NCBI GenBank assembly: GCA_003650585.1
Contig: QMQS01000012.1
Location: forward strand, 1-14,584
Reading direction: 5' to 3'
Source: Candidatus Woesearchaeota archaeon
GTDB lineage: Archaea; Nanobdellota; Nanobdellia; Woesearchaeales; B29-G15
Length of the DNA stretch: 14,584 nucleotides
The notes under the pieces are model-generated. The model was not told the DNA's origin. It saw nothing but the letters and a program-made list of their open reading frames with translations, and ran no database searches. The translations under genes were made by a program, and so were the position numbers. Numbering within the stretch: position 1 is the first letter of the stretch; each line of letters opens with the position of its first letter. This document shows positions 6,956 to 14,061 of the stretch, in pieces.

Positions 6956-7645
6956 ATGGAGGATACAACTGTTATCATACCAACTTTAAACGAGGAGGGC
7001 AATATCTCACGCCTTTTGCATGGGTTGTTGGAGCACTATCCTGGATTGAGGATTATAGTTGTGGATGATGGCAGCACAGACCGCACTCAGGAGATAGTGA
7101 AGGGGCTTGCTACAAAACACCCAAGCATTATGCTTATTGACAGGTCACGCAAGAGAGTAAAGGGGCTTACAGCTTCTGTGGTGGATGCAGTGAGCAAGGT
7201 AACTACGCCAAAAGTAATTGTGATGGATGCAGACTTTCAGCATCCCTTGGAAAAGCTCAAACCCATAAGCAAAGCACTTGCTAGGTATGATGTTGTGATT
7301 GCAACCAGAACTAGCACCAAGGGTTGGAATGTATGGAGAAAGTTAATATCTTTTGGTGGGGCACTACTTGCTAATCTGAGATTACTACTTACTATGAAAC
7401 GCCCAGTTAAGGATCCGATGTCTGGTTTCTTTGGTATAAAAACAGAGCTCTTTAAGGCCACTATAAGGGCACATAAGAGGGGGTATATGCTTGAGGGCTT
7501 CAAGGTGTTGTTTGACACACTCAAATATTTGCCTAGGGGTACAAAAATCGGCACAGTTGGCTATAAATTTGGGTTGAGAACTGCGGGCGAGAGCAAGATT
7601 TCAAAAAAGCATATTACTTACCTGCTCAAATCACTGGTTAAATAG
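6956..7645 (+). CDS. DPM1-like glycosyltransferase family 2 (polyprenyl-phosphate sugar synthase)
   Basis: A 229-residue GT2 enzyme of the dolichol-phosphate mannose synthase type. It should move a sugar from a nucleotide donor to a polyprenyl phosphate on the cytoplasmic membrane face. The GT-A fold is clear: VIIPTLNEEGN (6-16), VVDDGSTD (35-42), the metal-binding DADFQHP (91-97), DPMSGFFG at about 155, and a C-terminal RTAGESK. It ends without transmembrane helices, as in the catalytic-subunit-only class. GGAG lies nine bases before the ATG. Its last 15 bases overlap the convergent GT39 gene. A GT39 enzyme needs exactly this kind of lipid-linked donor, so the two probably act in one pathway. 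Which sugar is transferred is not visible; mannose or glucose are possible. Confidence 0.9.
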   Translation: MEDTTVIIPTLNEEGNISRLLHGLLEHYPGLRIIVVDDGSTDRTQEIVKGLATKHPSIMLIDRSRKRVKGLTASVVDAVSKVTTPKVIVMDADFQHPLEKLKPISKALARYDVVIATRTSTKGWNVWRKLISFGGALLANLRLLLTMKRPVKDPMSGFFGIKTELFKATIRAHKRGYMLEGFKVLFDTLKYLPRGTKIGTVGYKFGLRTAGESKISKKHITYLLKSLVK

Positions 7646-9139
7646 TGTATGGTTGATTATGTAAATAAGGTATGGTTCGTTAAAGAAAGTCTTGTTATAA
7701 ACCAGTTTGTTACTCTTAACCAAAGCCAGTAATCTTTGCCTATTCGAGAAGCAATTTTTATCCCCCTCCAAGCAGGGGTATGAACTCAGTTTGAAAATGA
7801 GGTACTCTGTGTCTGGCTTTCTAAAGCTTTCGTTCATTATCTTTATGGCAGTGGGTATGTCCTTCACCGCAGGGATAAACCTAGCATCTACATATGCTGC
7901 AGGCACAGGGTCAGCTGTTACAATAGCACCATGAGGGGGGTGCTTAGCAAAATACATATAGAAATCATCAACAATTGGTGGTGGTTGTGAGTAGCGCCAG
8001 TGATAGTAGCCATGGTCTATCTTTATGGCGTGTAGCAAAAGACAGCCCACCAACAGAATGAACAACACACAGACAAAGAGTTTGTAGGTGCTCACCAATT
8101 TTAGGCTTGTGATGGCATTGTACAATTCCACAATACCGTAGCCAATGAGGATACAGACAAAGGGCAGGAATGTATTGGCAAATCTAATCTGCTTATTAAT
8201 TATATAACTATAATATATAAAATACACAAGAAGGTAACTGAGCAGAACCCTCACACCTAGCTTTTTGTGTCCCCGCTTTATCACAAGCAGCACTAGCCCA
8301 ATCACAAAGAAAACAAACACCCAGTTTTGTTTGAACAACTCCACAAAGTAATAGAATGCATTGTAGAGTTTTAATGCAAGCGTGTTGCCACCAACAGCCT
8401 CAAATGGATTGCTCTGATGGCTCACAGCCAGGAGCAATGGTCTTATCATTGCATAAAACCAGGTTGTCTTGTTTCTATATAGGAAGTAATTGAAGACAAA
8501 AAATGGCAAAACCGTTGTAGCAAAACCACACCCAAGCATTATCCCACGCTTTAGCCAAGCCTTGCGTTTTGTGCTGAGCCAATAACACCCAACAACCAGC
8601 ATGAGCGACACTAGCGTTAGAAGTTGCGGGAATCTTGTGAGGAATGCTAGACCAGCAAGCACACCAGCCCCAAACCACCTCTTATTCAAAAATAAATAAA
8701 CAGAGAGCAATGCAAAAAGGGTTGAGGTAACACCCACAAGCAGGTAGTTTGAGTAGAGAAAGAATACTGGATAGATGGATAGCACAAACCCGGCAATAAG
8801 CCCGGATGTTTTGTTAAACACCTTGCAGCCAAGCAGATAGGTTAAATAGATAACACCAGCCCCAAACAAAACCTGTGCAAGTTCGCCGAAGACCACAACA
8901 GGCAAACCCATCCTCCAAAACAAGCCCAAAAGGAGGGGAAAGAGTGGTGGGCGTATGACCTCCCATAGCCCAACATGCCCCAAAGAGTAAAGCCATTTGC
9001 CCATGGCAATGTAAACTGCCTCGTCCCAGATTATAAAATGAAACCTTGTCATCTGGAGTGCTTTCACGACTAAGTAGATTCCAAGAATCGATAGAATCCA
9101 GAAATGCTCTCTAAACCACTTACTTGCATTTACTTGCAT
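7631..9139 (-). CDS. GT39/PMT-type membrane glycosyltransferase (GT-C fold)
   Basis: A 502-residue membrane protein with about ten or more hydrophobic helices and a C-terminal extracytoplasmic tail of about 110 residues. The first outer loop carries WDEAVY, with the acidic pair D39-E40 typical of the GT39/ArnT/PMT superfamily, and EVIRPPLFP (60-68). A later loop has NKQIRFANTFLP, the lysine/arginine segment that handles the lipid phosphate in these enzymes. They transfer a sugar from polyprenyl phosphate to a protein, lipid or glycan outside the cell. ATG 9139 lies within the end of the thioredoxin-like gene (20-base overlap) and no good ribosome site precedes it, so translation is probably coupled. 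It is the last gene of the operon and overlaps the convergent DPM-like gene, its likely donor supplier. The acceptor is unknown. Confidence 0.85.
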   Translation of the reverse strand: MQVNASKWFREHFWILSILGIYLVVKALQMTRFHFIIWDEAVYIAMGKWLYSLGHVGLWEVIRPPLFPLLLGLFWRMGLPVVVFGELAQVLFGAGVIYLTYLLGCKVFNKTSGLIAGFVLSIYPVFFLYSNYLLVGVTSTLFALLSVYLFLNKRWFGAGVLAGLAFLTRFPQLLTLVSLMLVVGCYWLSTKRKAWLKRGIMLGCGFATTVLPFFVFNYFLYRNKTTWFYAMIRPLLLAVSHQSNPFEAVGGNTLALKLYNAFYYFVELFKQNWVFVFFVIGLVLLVIKRGHKKLGVRVLLSYLLVYFIYYSYIINKQIRFANTFLPFVCILIGYGIVELYNAITSLKLVSTYKLFVCVLFILLVGCLLLHAIKIDHGYYHWRYSQPPPIVDDFYMYFAKHPPHGAIVTADPVPAAYVDARFIPAVKDIPTAIKIMNESFRKPDTEYLIFKLSSYPCLEGDKNCFSNRQRLLALVKSNKLVYNKTFFNEPYLIYIINHTLFNQ

Positions 9140-9812
9140 TTTTAAAAGAGGCGCATATGAGTTTGCCGAGTTCCTCTCTATTTACCAAACCCTCATATTT
9201 CTTGTCATTGATAACAAGCGTGGGATATGTATCAATCTCAAATATTCCCATCAGCACAGGCACAACCTTCTCCTCTTTCCTGAGGTCTACATTAATGGGA
9301 AAAACAAGCAAGTCATTGCCATATTTCTTCTTGTAATATGTGAGCAGTGTTCCCTGGGTTGGGCATATATCGCATGTTTCTTCAGAGAAGAAATAAAGGA
9401 TAGTAACCATATCCATATTGCACATATCCATACCCCTCCTCGCTATAAGCCAATACCTTATGTTGTCCAAGAGGTAGTTTCTGAGAATGAGTTCGTATTC
9501 CTCTTTGTTGATATCGCTCTCCTTCTCATACTCCTCAATCCTCTCCAAAGAGTAGCCCAAATCAGTTAGCACCTGTTGCAAGGAGACTTGGAGTATTGAG
9601 CAGAGTTCCTTCTTTGATTTGAACTCGTCTAACAACACAGAGTTTAGCTGGAGGCTCTTGAAATTCACCTCCTGCTGTTTGGTGACCCTGTTTGCATACT
9701 GCAACCTCTCGTAATCCAGAACCAACCCCAAAAGCAAGCCAAGTGAGAATATCAAAGCAGTGATAATCCCTGCAATGATGTACATATGCTTGTAGGACTC
9801 TCTCTTTACCAT
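9120..9812 (-). CDS. Membrane-anchored thioredoxin-like protein with CDIC motif
   Basis: From ATG 9812 this is 230 residues. A basic N-terminus (MVKRESYKH) leads into one transmembrane helix (about 9-31), which predicts an outward-facing C-terminal part. A charged, helical, possibly coiled-coil stretch follows (about 35-125). Then comes a thioredoxin fold: YFFSEETCDICPTQG with C147 and C150, and TYPTLVI with the conserved cis-proline. The CxxC pair suggests a thiol-disulfide oxidoreductase acting on exported proteins, though this is inferred. An upstream in-frame ATG at 9854 would overlap the GT2 gene by 49 bases. The 9812 start gives a seven-base ATGGTAA overlap and begins right at the basic/TM region. 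Its place between glycosyltransferase genes is unusual. Confidence 0.82.
   Translation of the reverse strand: MVKRESYKHMYIIAGIITALIFSLGLLLGLVLDYERLQYANRVTKQQEVNFKSLQLNSVLLDEFKSKKELCSILQVSLQQVLTDLGYSLERIEEYEKESDINKEEYELILRNYLLDNIRYWLIARRGMDMCNMDMVTILYFFSEETCDICPTQGTLLTYYKKKYGNDLLVFPINVDLRKEEKVVPVLMGIFEIDTYPTLVINDKKYEGLVNREELGKLICASFKNASKCK
9121..9140. repeat. Exact tandem duplication of 10 bp at a gene junction
   Basis: TACTTGCATT occurs twice head to tail (9121-9130, 9131-9140). On the minus strand it contains the end of the thioredoxin-like gene and the start codon of the GT39 gene. Because ten is not a multiple of three, loss or gain of one copy would change the reading frame between the GT39 ATG and its body, while the upstream gene would still find a stop. 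Confidence 0.7.
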
Positions 9813-11080
9813 TTTTGCTTTTTCCCCAACCCAAGTTCGATGATTGCAAGACAACAGAACAAACCAAGGAGCAAGTAGTAGACCAGGAAGTAAGCTAGGA
9901 GCGAGATGAAGCCCCTATGCCCAAGCCCCTCTCTTGCGTTTCTATGGGCTATAAACATTACCACCAAACTAAAAACGAACAAAGCCGCCACAACAAACAG
10001 AATATTAACATTCAAGTCCAAGATGTTAAAATTGAAACGGAAATCTTTGAGCCATGTTGCTATGTCAAAGTCTGTGAGATAGAGGTTCCTCACCTGCCTA
10101 GCGAGTGGTCGTATGAAGAAATAAACAAAGAAGAACACAGAGCCAGCCCCTAGGAAAAATGAGAATAGGTTTAATGGCATCTGGAAAACGCCAAAGTGCC
10201 CGTAACTCTTGTTGAGCATCATCCTCCTATATTTGAGGAGATTGATTAAACTTCCACGGTACCACCGGTTCCTCTGTCTGAAGAGTTTGAACACATTCTT
10301 TGGGCATTCAGTGTACACATACCCATCATGGCAATGGGCAATCTTGTAATTGTGGTACTGCATCCTATAAGCAATCTCTTGATCTTCGGTTATGCTTGTG
10401 TGGTCGAACCCACCATGTTTTCTTATTATGCTTGTCCTGTAAACACTAAATGGACCTGGGGCAACATAGATTGAGTCCATTCTTGCAAGCAGTCTCTGTA
10501 ATAGTATGGAAATGATATACTCTGTTCTTTGCAGTCTTTGGAGTATGTTTCTTGGTTCCTTAACTTTCATGGCAGGCGTGACTAGAGCTAGCTCTTTACC
10601 CCCTGTGTTGAACATGTATACCATCTTTTTGAGTGTCTTTGGCTCAACCACAGAGTCTGCATCCAGACACGCAAACAACTCACCCGTAGCGATTTCGAGT
10701 GCCTTGTTTAGGGCGGCACCCTTTCCCATGTTCCTCTGGTTTATTAGGATTATTTTGAGTTCTGGAAAGTCTTTTATTGCCCTCTTCACCTCGGCTTCTG
10801 TATTGTCTGTTGAGCCATCATTCACCACGATTATTTCCATTCTGTCCTTGGGGTAATCCAATCTTGTTAGGGAGGCAAGGGTTGAATACACACCTTGCTC
10901 CTCATTGTGGGCTGGCACAGCAATGGTAACCATTGGGTAATGCTTGAGGTGGATTACCTTTCTCTTGTTTTCCTTCTTGAATATCCCAGTCTTTTCTAGG
11001 AATGTTAAAAAGAAAAACACCAACGAGTACAAAAGTCCAAGATACAGTGTAAACAAAAGCACCTTAATTGCAACATTCAT
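9806..11080 (-). CDS. Processive membrane glycosyltransferase family 2 (BcsA/PgaC/hyaluronan-synthase-like)
   Basis: A 424-residue enzyme that should polymerise or extend a glycan at the cytoplasmic face while moving it across the membrane. An N-terminal hydrophobic helix (about 5-27) precedes the GT-A domain: PAHNEE (56-61), VNDGSTD (86-92), DADS (140-143), TED (231-233, the likely catalytic base region) and QRNRW (269-273, the QxxRW motif of processive synthases). Three or more C-terminal transmembrane helices follow (about 295-320, 362-382, 395-418). The order matches poly-N-acetylglucosamine and cellulose/hyaluronan synthases; the sugar is not visible. It starts five bases after the preceding gene's stop and overlaps the thioredoxin-like gene by seven bases. 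No PgaA/B/D-like partner is present. Confidence 0.88.
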   Translation of the reverse strand: MNVAIKVLLFTLYLGLLYSLVFFFLTFLEKTGIFKKENKRKVIHLKHYPMVTIAVPAHNEEQGVYSTLASLTRLDYPKDRMEIIVVNDGSTDNTEAEVKRAIKDFPELKIILINQRNMGKGAALNKALEIATGELFACLDADSVVEPKTLKKMVYMFNTGGKELALVTPAMKVKEPRNILQRLQRTEYIISILLQRLLARMDSIYVAPGPFSVYRTSIIRKHGGFDHTSITEDQEIAYRMQYHNYKIAHCHDGYVYTECPKNVFKLFRQRNRWYRGSLINLLKYRRMMLNKSYGHFGVFQMPLNLFSFFLGAGSVFFFVYFFIRPLARQVRNLYLTDFDIATWLKDFRFNFNILDLNVNILFVVAALFVFSLVVMFIAHRNAREGLGHRGFISLLAYFLVYYLLLGLFCCLAIIELGLGKKQKW

Positions 11081-11085
11081 TTATC

Positions 11086-12489
11086 TCAACTCAGGACTTG
11101 CCAAACCTGGTTACCATTAACCTCATATACTCTTTTAAATGTTTCGTTATTTCTGAGTAAAAAGAGAAGCCCCTCATCAGCACTGTTCCATACCCCACCA
11201 GAAAGCATCTTTTTGGTTATAAGGATATAACTTATGTTGTATTGCTTTAGGGTTTGTTTTGTGTGTTTCAGGTTTCTAGAATAAAGGAGTGAGAGTGTTC
11301 TGTTGAAAGCTGTGTTGCTGTTTAACCAAGGGTCTGGGAAGCACTCTCTATGGGCGAGGGCTTGGATAATTGGGGCATAGGTCGGAGCAGATAACACGCT
11401 TCCTTCCCCCTTCACATTACCCAGCCACTCTATGGCTTGCCCCTCTGAAGGGGTTGGGGATGCAGCAATACCAATGGTTATGCTGTTCATCCAAGAGAAA
11501 CCAAAACTAAAACAAACCAATATTAGGGTAGTGAGTTTTAGGGCAGGGAGCACCCATTTGTGTTGAAGCAGTTTGATTACCATGTAGCCTGCAAACACAT
11601 AGAGTACAGAAAAGAGTGAGAGAGCACTGAGGTCATTCAACATAAATAAGCCAAGCACAGCAGCAATCAAGATTAGGTAAACAGTGGTAAGGGCTTTGTG
11701 GCTCTTCCATGTGAATAGCACACCTATAACCCCAAGCACCAATGTGCCAAAACCAAACCCACTCCTACCACCAAAATCAAACACTATTGCGTTAATAATA
11801 GCCGCCGGGTGAGACAATGCAAGGTGTATGGCCCGGTGGTAACCCAAGAGATAAAAGATTATGGTGGCAGACGCCATAACCGTAGCAACAAACCCCTTAA
11901 ATTTGCGGAGATTTAAAACACCCAATACAATAATAAGAGCACTTACCAAAAACAGCAATCCAGACCCAATTGAGAGTATAAGCACAAGGGCGGCAATTAA
12001 ACGGCACCACAGTTTTTCGATATTTGGACTGAGTAGAAGGGCAAGCCCAAGTGCAGCCATTGCCAAACCAAACCCTGCAGGTATGGGCTGGGTGAACAGA
12101 TAGACGAATGATGGGGACACTATGAGCAAACCCAAAGAGATACTAACAAGTTTTGGGCTGAGGTTTAGTTTCATAAGAGTATACCACGCACTCCCAACCA
12201 GCACAAGCCCAAGCACGACATGAAACCAAACCACTGCATTGATATTATCAAACACCCTAAGTAAGAGCGATAGCGCGTAGTGGTACAAGTTGGGGTTGGT
12301 TCTCCCGATTATAAAACCAAGGCTACTGGGCTCATTGAGTAATTCTGCCGCCCTCAGATTATGAAATCCTTCTGTGGAGTGAATCAAAGGGGCTTGGGTG
12401 TGCCACCTAACTACCGGTACTAAAGCCAATGAGATAAGCCCCACAAGGAGCCATACAACAATCCATCCTTTTTTTATTTTAGAGTGCAT
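11086..12489 (-). CDS. Polytopic membrane protein, STT3/GT-C-like (paralogue of the gene upstream)
   Basis: 467 residues with about ten hydrophobic helices and a C-terminal extracytoplasmic domain (about 340-467). The first outer loop has HSTEGFHNLRAAELL (37-51), placed like the acidic D/E-x-YYHLR loop of STT3/AglB oligosaccharyltransferases and related GT-C enzymes. In the C-terminal domain, APTYAPIIQALAHRECFPDP (368-387) sits where STT3 has WWDYG followed by a hydrophobic stretch, an arginine and an aspartate. The WWDYG signature itself is absent. The same plan, ending in a hydrophobic Y-I-L-I strand (421-424), recurs in the gene at 12474-13967. A GT-C transferase or a non-catalytic relative are both possible. 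ATG 12489 overlaps the upstream gene by 16 bases, which indicates coupled translation. The fold assignment is by motif layout only. Confidence 0.6.
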   Translation of the reverse strand: MHSKIKKGWIVVWLLVGLISLALVPVVRWHTQAPLIHSTEGFHNLRAAELLNEPSSLGFIIGRTNPNLYHYALSLLLRVFDNINAVVWFHVVLGLVLVGSAWYTLMKLNLSPKLVSISLGLLIVSPSFVYLFTQPIPAGFGLAMAALGLALLLSPNIEKLWCRLIAALVLILSIGSGLLFLVSALIIVLGVLNLRKFKGFVATVMASATIIFYLLGYHRAIHLALSHPAAIINAIVFDFGGRSGFGFGTLVLGVIGVLFTWKSHKALTTVYLILIAAVLGLFMLNDLSALSLFSVLYVFAGYMVIKLLQHKWVLPALKLTTLILVCFSFGFSWMNSITIGIAASPTPSEGQAIEWLGNVKGEGSVLSAPTYAPIIQALAHRECFPDPWLNSNTAFNRTLSLLYSRNLKHTKQTLKQYNISYILITKKMLSGGVWNSADEGLLFLLRNNETFKRVYEVNGNQVWQVLS

Positions 12490-13967
12490 TTTACTTTGTA
12501 AATCTGAACTGTTTGGTTATAAACCATCTCGAAGCACTTGGCATCAGCCACATAACTTGGCTTGTCTATGCCAAACCTATTCTTAACCCTTGGGCTCAAG
12601 AATATATAACCCACGCCATACTTATCGAATATCTCTATTGCATTTGTCTCGTAAGGGGTGGTGTAAGCAAGGGCAATATCTCTAAGCCGCTCCTCAATGT
12701 CCTTGGAGTTAATGAAATTAGTGTCTGCAATTACCCTTCTCTTTGCAAAATATGTTACGAGATGCCCCAACTCCAGAGGCGCTAACACACATACATCTTC
12801 TTCAGAATTGTTGGCTAGCCACAAAAGCCCCCTTATTTCGTAGTTTGGAATTGCCTTTTCTGCTTGCGAGTTGGCTTCGTATAAACCAAACCCCAAAACA
12901 GGAAGGGCTATGAGGGTGAGTATTAGCATTGTGAGTAGTCCACCCGGAAGCCTGAGTTTGAGTTTCTTGATATACGCAACCAACTCACCAAAGGTGTAGA
13001 CAGACATAATAGCAAAGGTGACACCAAGATAGCTAACCGCTTGTGTCAAATCAACAAAGCGAAGCATTACTGCAACCACAAACACAATACAAACACTCAG
13101 TAACAAGCTCACCTCACGCTTCTCAGACCATTTCTGCACAGCAATGTATGCCCCATACACCCCCAACAGAAGCAGTATGGCATTGATACTAGAAATAATT
13201 CCAACCCAACTCAACCCAAGCAACTCTTGCTTGAGCAAACTGCTTGGCACACCAGAGATAAGCCCAAGTATACCCCACTCAAGCCCCAATTTTGAGAGTG
13301 CAAGTTGGTTAAAGGTGATAGTGAGGAATGTTAGGAACAGCATGTACTCGAAGCTCTTGCTTCGTAGTTTGAGCTTCTGTAGTTTCAGAAGCCCGGAGTA
13401 TACCCATAGCACCAAAACAAGGAGTAGGGCAATAGGGCTCACCAAGCTCAAGAGCACTGAGAAGAGCAGCAGCAGAGAGAACCCACCCCTTGCCTTCTCT
13501 ATTTTAATCACATAATAAACACAAACAAAGAACAGCACTAGAGTGAGAACCTTGGGTGTCAAAGAGTTGAGACTTGTTTTCAGAAATGCTGGTACCAGTC
13601 CAGCAAACAAGCCCCCCAAAACTGCCAGATACTTGTGCTTTGTTATATCTGCAGCAATAAGATAGGCCACCACCACTATACTTGCACCCACCAGCGCTGA
13701 AAAAAGCTTCAAAACATTAGAGCCAAAAAAACTTAACCCAGCAATGATGTAGTGGTATGTGGGCAAGAAAGATACGAACTTACCACCGTAACTCAGCGGG
13801 TCATTATAAATGGGCGTGAGAGTGGCTTTGATATGCTCTGCCTGCCTCAACACATAGTAGCTCTCATCACTGCTGAATGTGCCATGCTGGGCTGCAAAAT
13901 ACACCCTAATCCCAAACACAAATAGGAAAGCAAATAGCACAAGCACCCGGTGGCTAAGTTTTGGCAT
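12474..13967 (-). CDS. Polytopic membrane protein, STT3/GT-C-like, first gene of the surface-glycan operon
   Basis: 497 residues with about eleven hydrophobic helices and a C-terminal outer domain (about 370-497). The first outer loop reads FSSDESYYVLRQAEHI (31-46). This acidic D34-E35 plus YY-x-LR pattern resembles the catalytic first loop of STT3/AglB and other GT-C enzymes. The C-terminal domain has APLELGHLVTYFAKRRVIAD (396-415), which follows the STT3 pattern W-W-D-Y-G-x-x-I-x-Y-x-x-x-R-x-V-x-A-D but with PLELG in place of WWDYG. It should therefore be a lipid-linked glycan enzyme of unknown reaction, or a relative that has lost oligosaccharyltransferase activity. ATG 13967 lies close to the predicted transcription start, so the operon mRNA may be leaderless. 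Confidence 0.65.
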   Translation of the reverse strand: MPKLSHRVLVLFAFLFVFGIRVYFAAQHGTFSSDESYYVLRQAEHIKATLTPIYNDPLSYGGKFVSFLPTYHYIIAGLSFFGSNVLKLFSALVGASIVVVAYLIAADITKHKYLAVLGGLFAGLVPAFLKTSLNSLTPKVLTLVLFFVCVYYVIKIEKARGGFSLLLLFSVLLSLVSPIALLLVLVLWVYSGLLKLQKLKLRSKSFEYMLFLTFLTITFNQLALSKLGLEWGILGLISGVPSSLLKQELLGLSWVGIISSINAILLLLGVYGAYIAVQKWSEKREVSLLLSVCIVFVVAVMLRFVDLTQAVSYLGVTFAIMSVYTFGELVAYIKKLKLRLPGGLLTMLILTLIALPVLGFGLYEANSQAEKAIPNYEIRGLLWLANNSEEDVCVLAPLELGHLVTYFAKRRVIADTNFINSKDIEERLRDIALAYTTPYETNAIEIFDKYGVGYIFLSPRVKNRFGIDKPSYVADAKCFEMVYNQTVQIYKVKCTLK

Positions 13968-13992
13968 ACTCCATAAGAGTACTTTTGTTATG

Positions 13993-14002
13993 TTTATAAA
14001 TA
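13993..14002 (-). promoter_or_regulatory. TATA box for the five-gene glycan operon
   Basis: The minus strand reads TATTTATAAA, identical in core to the boxes at 2137 and 3336. A start about 26 bases downstream lies near 13971, within a few bases of ATG 13967. No other convincing promoter appears in the operon, whose internal gaps are five bases or less, so one transcript of about 6.3 kb is likely. Confidence 0.6.
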
Positions 14003-14011
14003 TAGTGGCAA

Positions 14012-14018
14012 CCCCCCC
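14012..14018. repeat. C7/G7 homopolymer between two divergent promoters
   Basis: Seven C on the plus strand lie between the operon TATA box (13993-14002) and the TATA-like box of the divergent secreted protein (14030-14037). A change in length by slippage would alter the spacing of upstream elements of either promoter. Only one allele is visible here. Confidence 0.5.
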
Positions 14019-14029
14019 TCAATAGAAAA

Positions 14030-14037
14030 AAATAAAT
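14030..14037 (+). promoter_or_regulatory. TATA-like element for the gene at 14062
   Basis: AAATAAAT about 25-30 bases before ATG 14062, giving a leader of a few bases or none. It is weaker than the opposite-facing box at 13993. Confidence 0.4.
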
Positions 14038-14061
14038 ACCAGCTCACCGCTTCAATTTAAT

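Noticed and set aside
7648..7675. GTATGGTT repeated twice 20 bases apart just after the DPM-like gene
   Set aside because: It lies inside the GT39 coding region and is short enough to be chance. No third copy is seen.
9813..9854. Upstream ATG at 9854 as the start of the thioredoxin-like protein
   Set aside because: It would add 14 polar residues and overlap the GT2 gene by 49 bases. ATG 9812 gives a compact ATGGTAA junction and a normal signal-anchor N-terminus.
9562..9867. 101-codon minus-strand frame overlapping the thioredoxin-like gene
   Set aside because: It is out of frame with the gene that carries the TM helix and CDIC motif, and has no features of its own.
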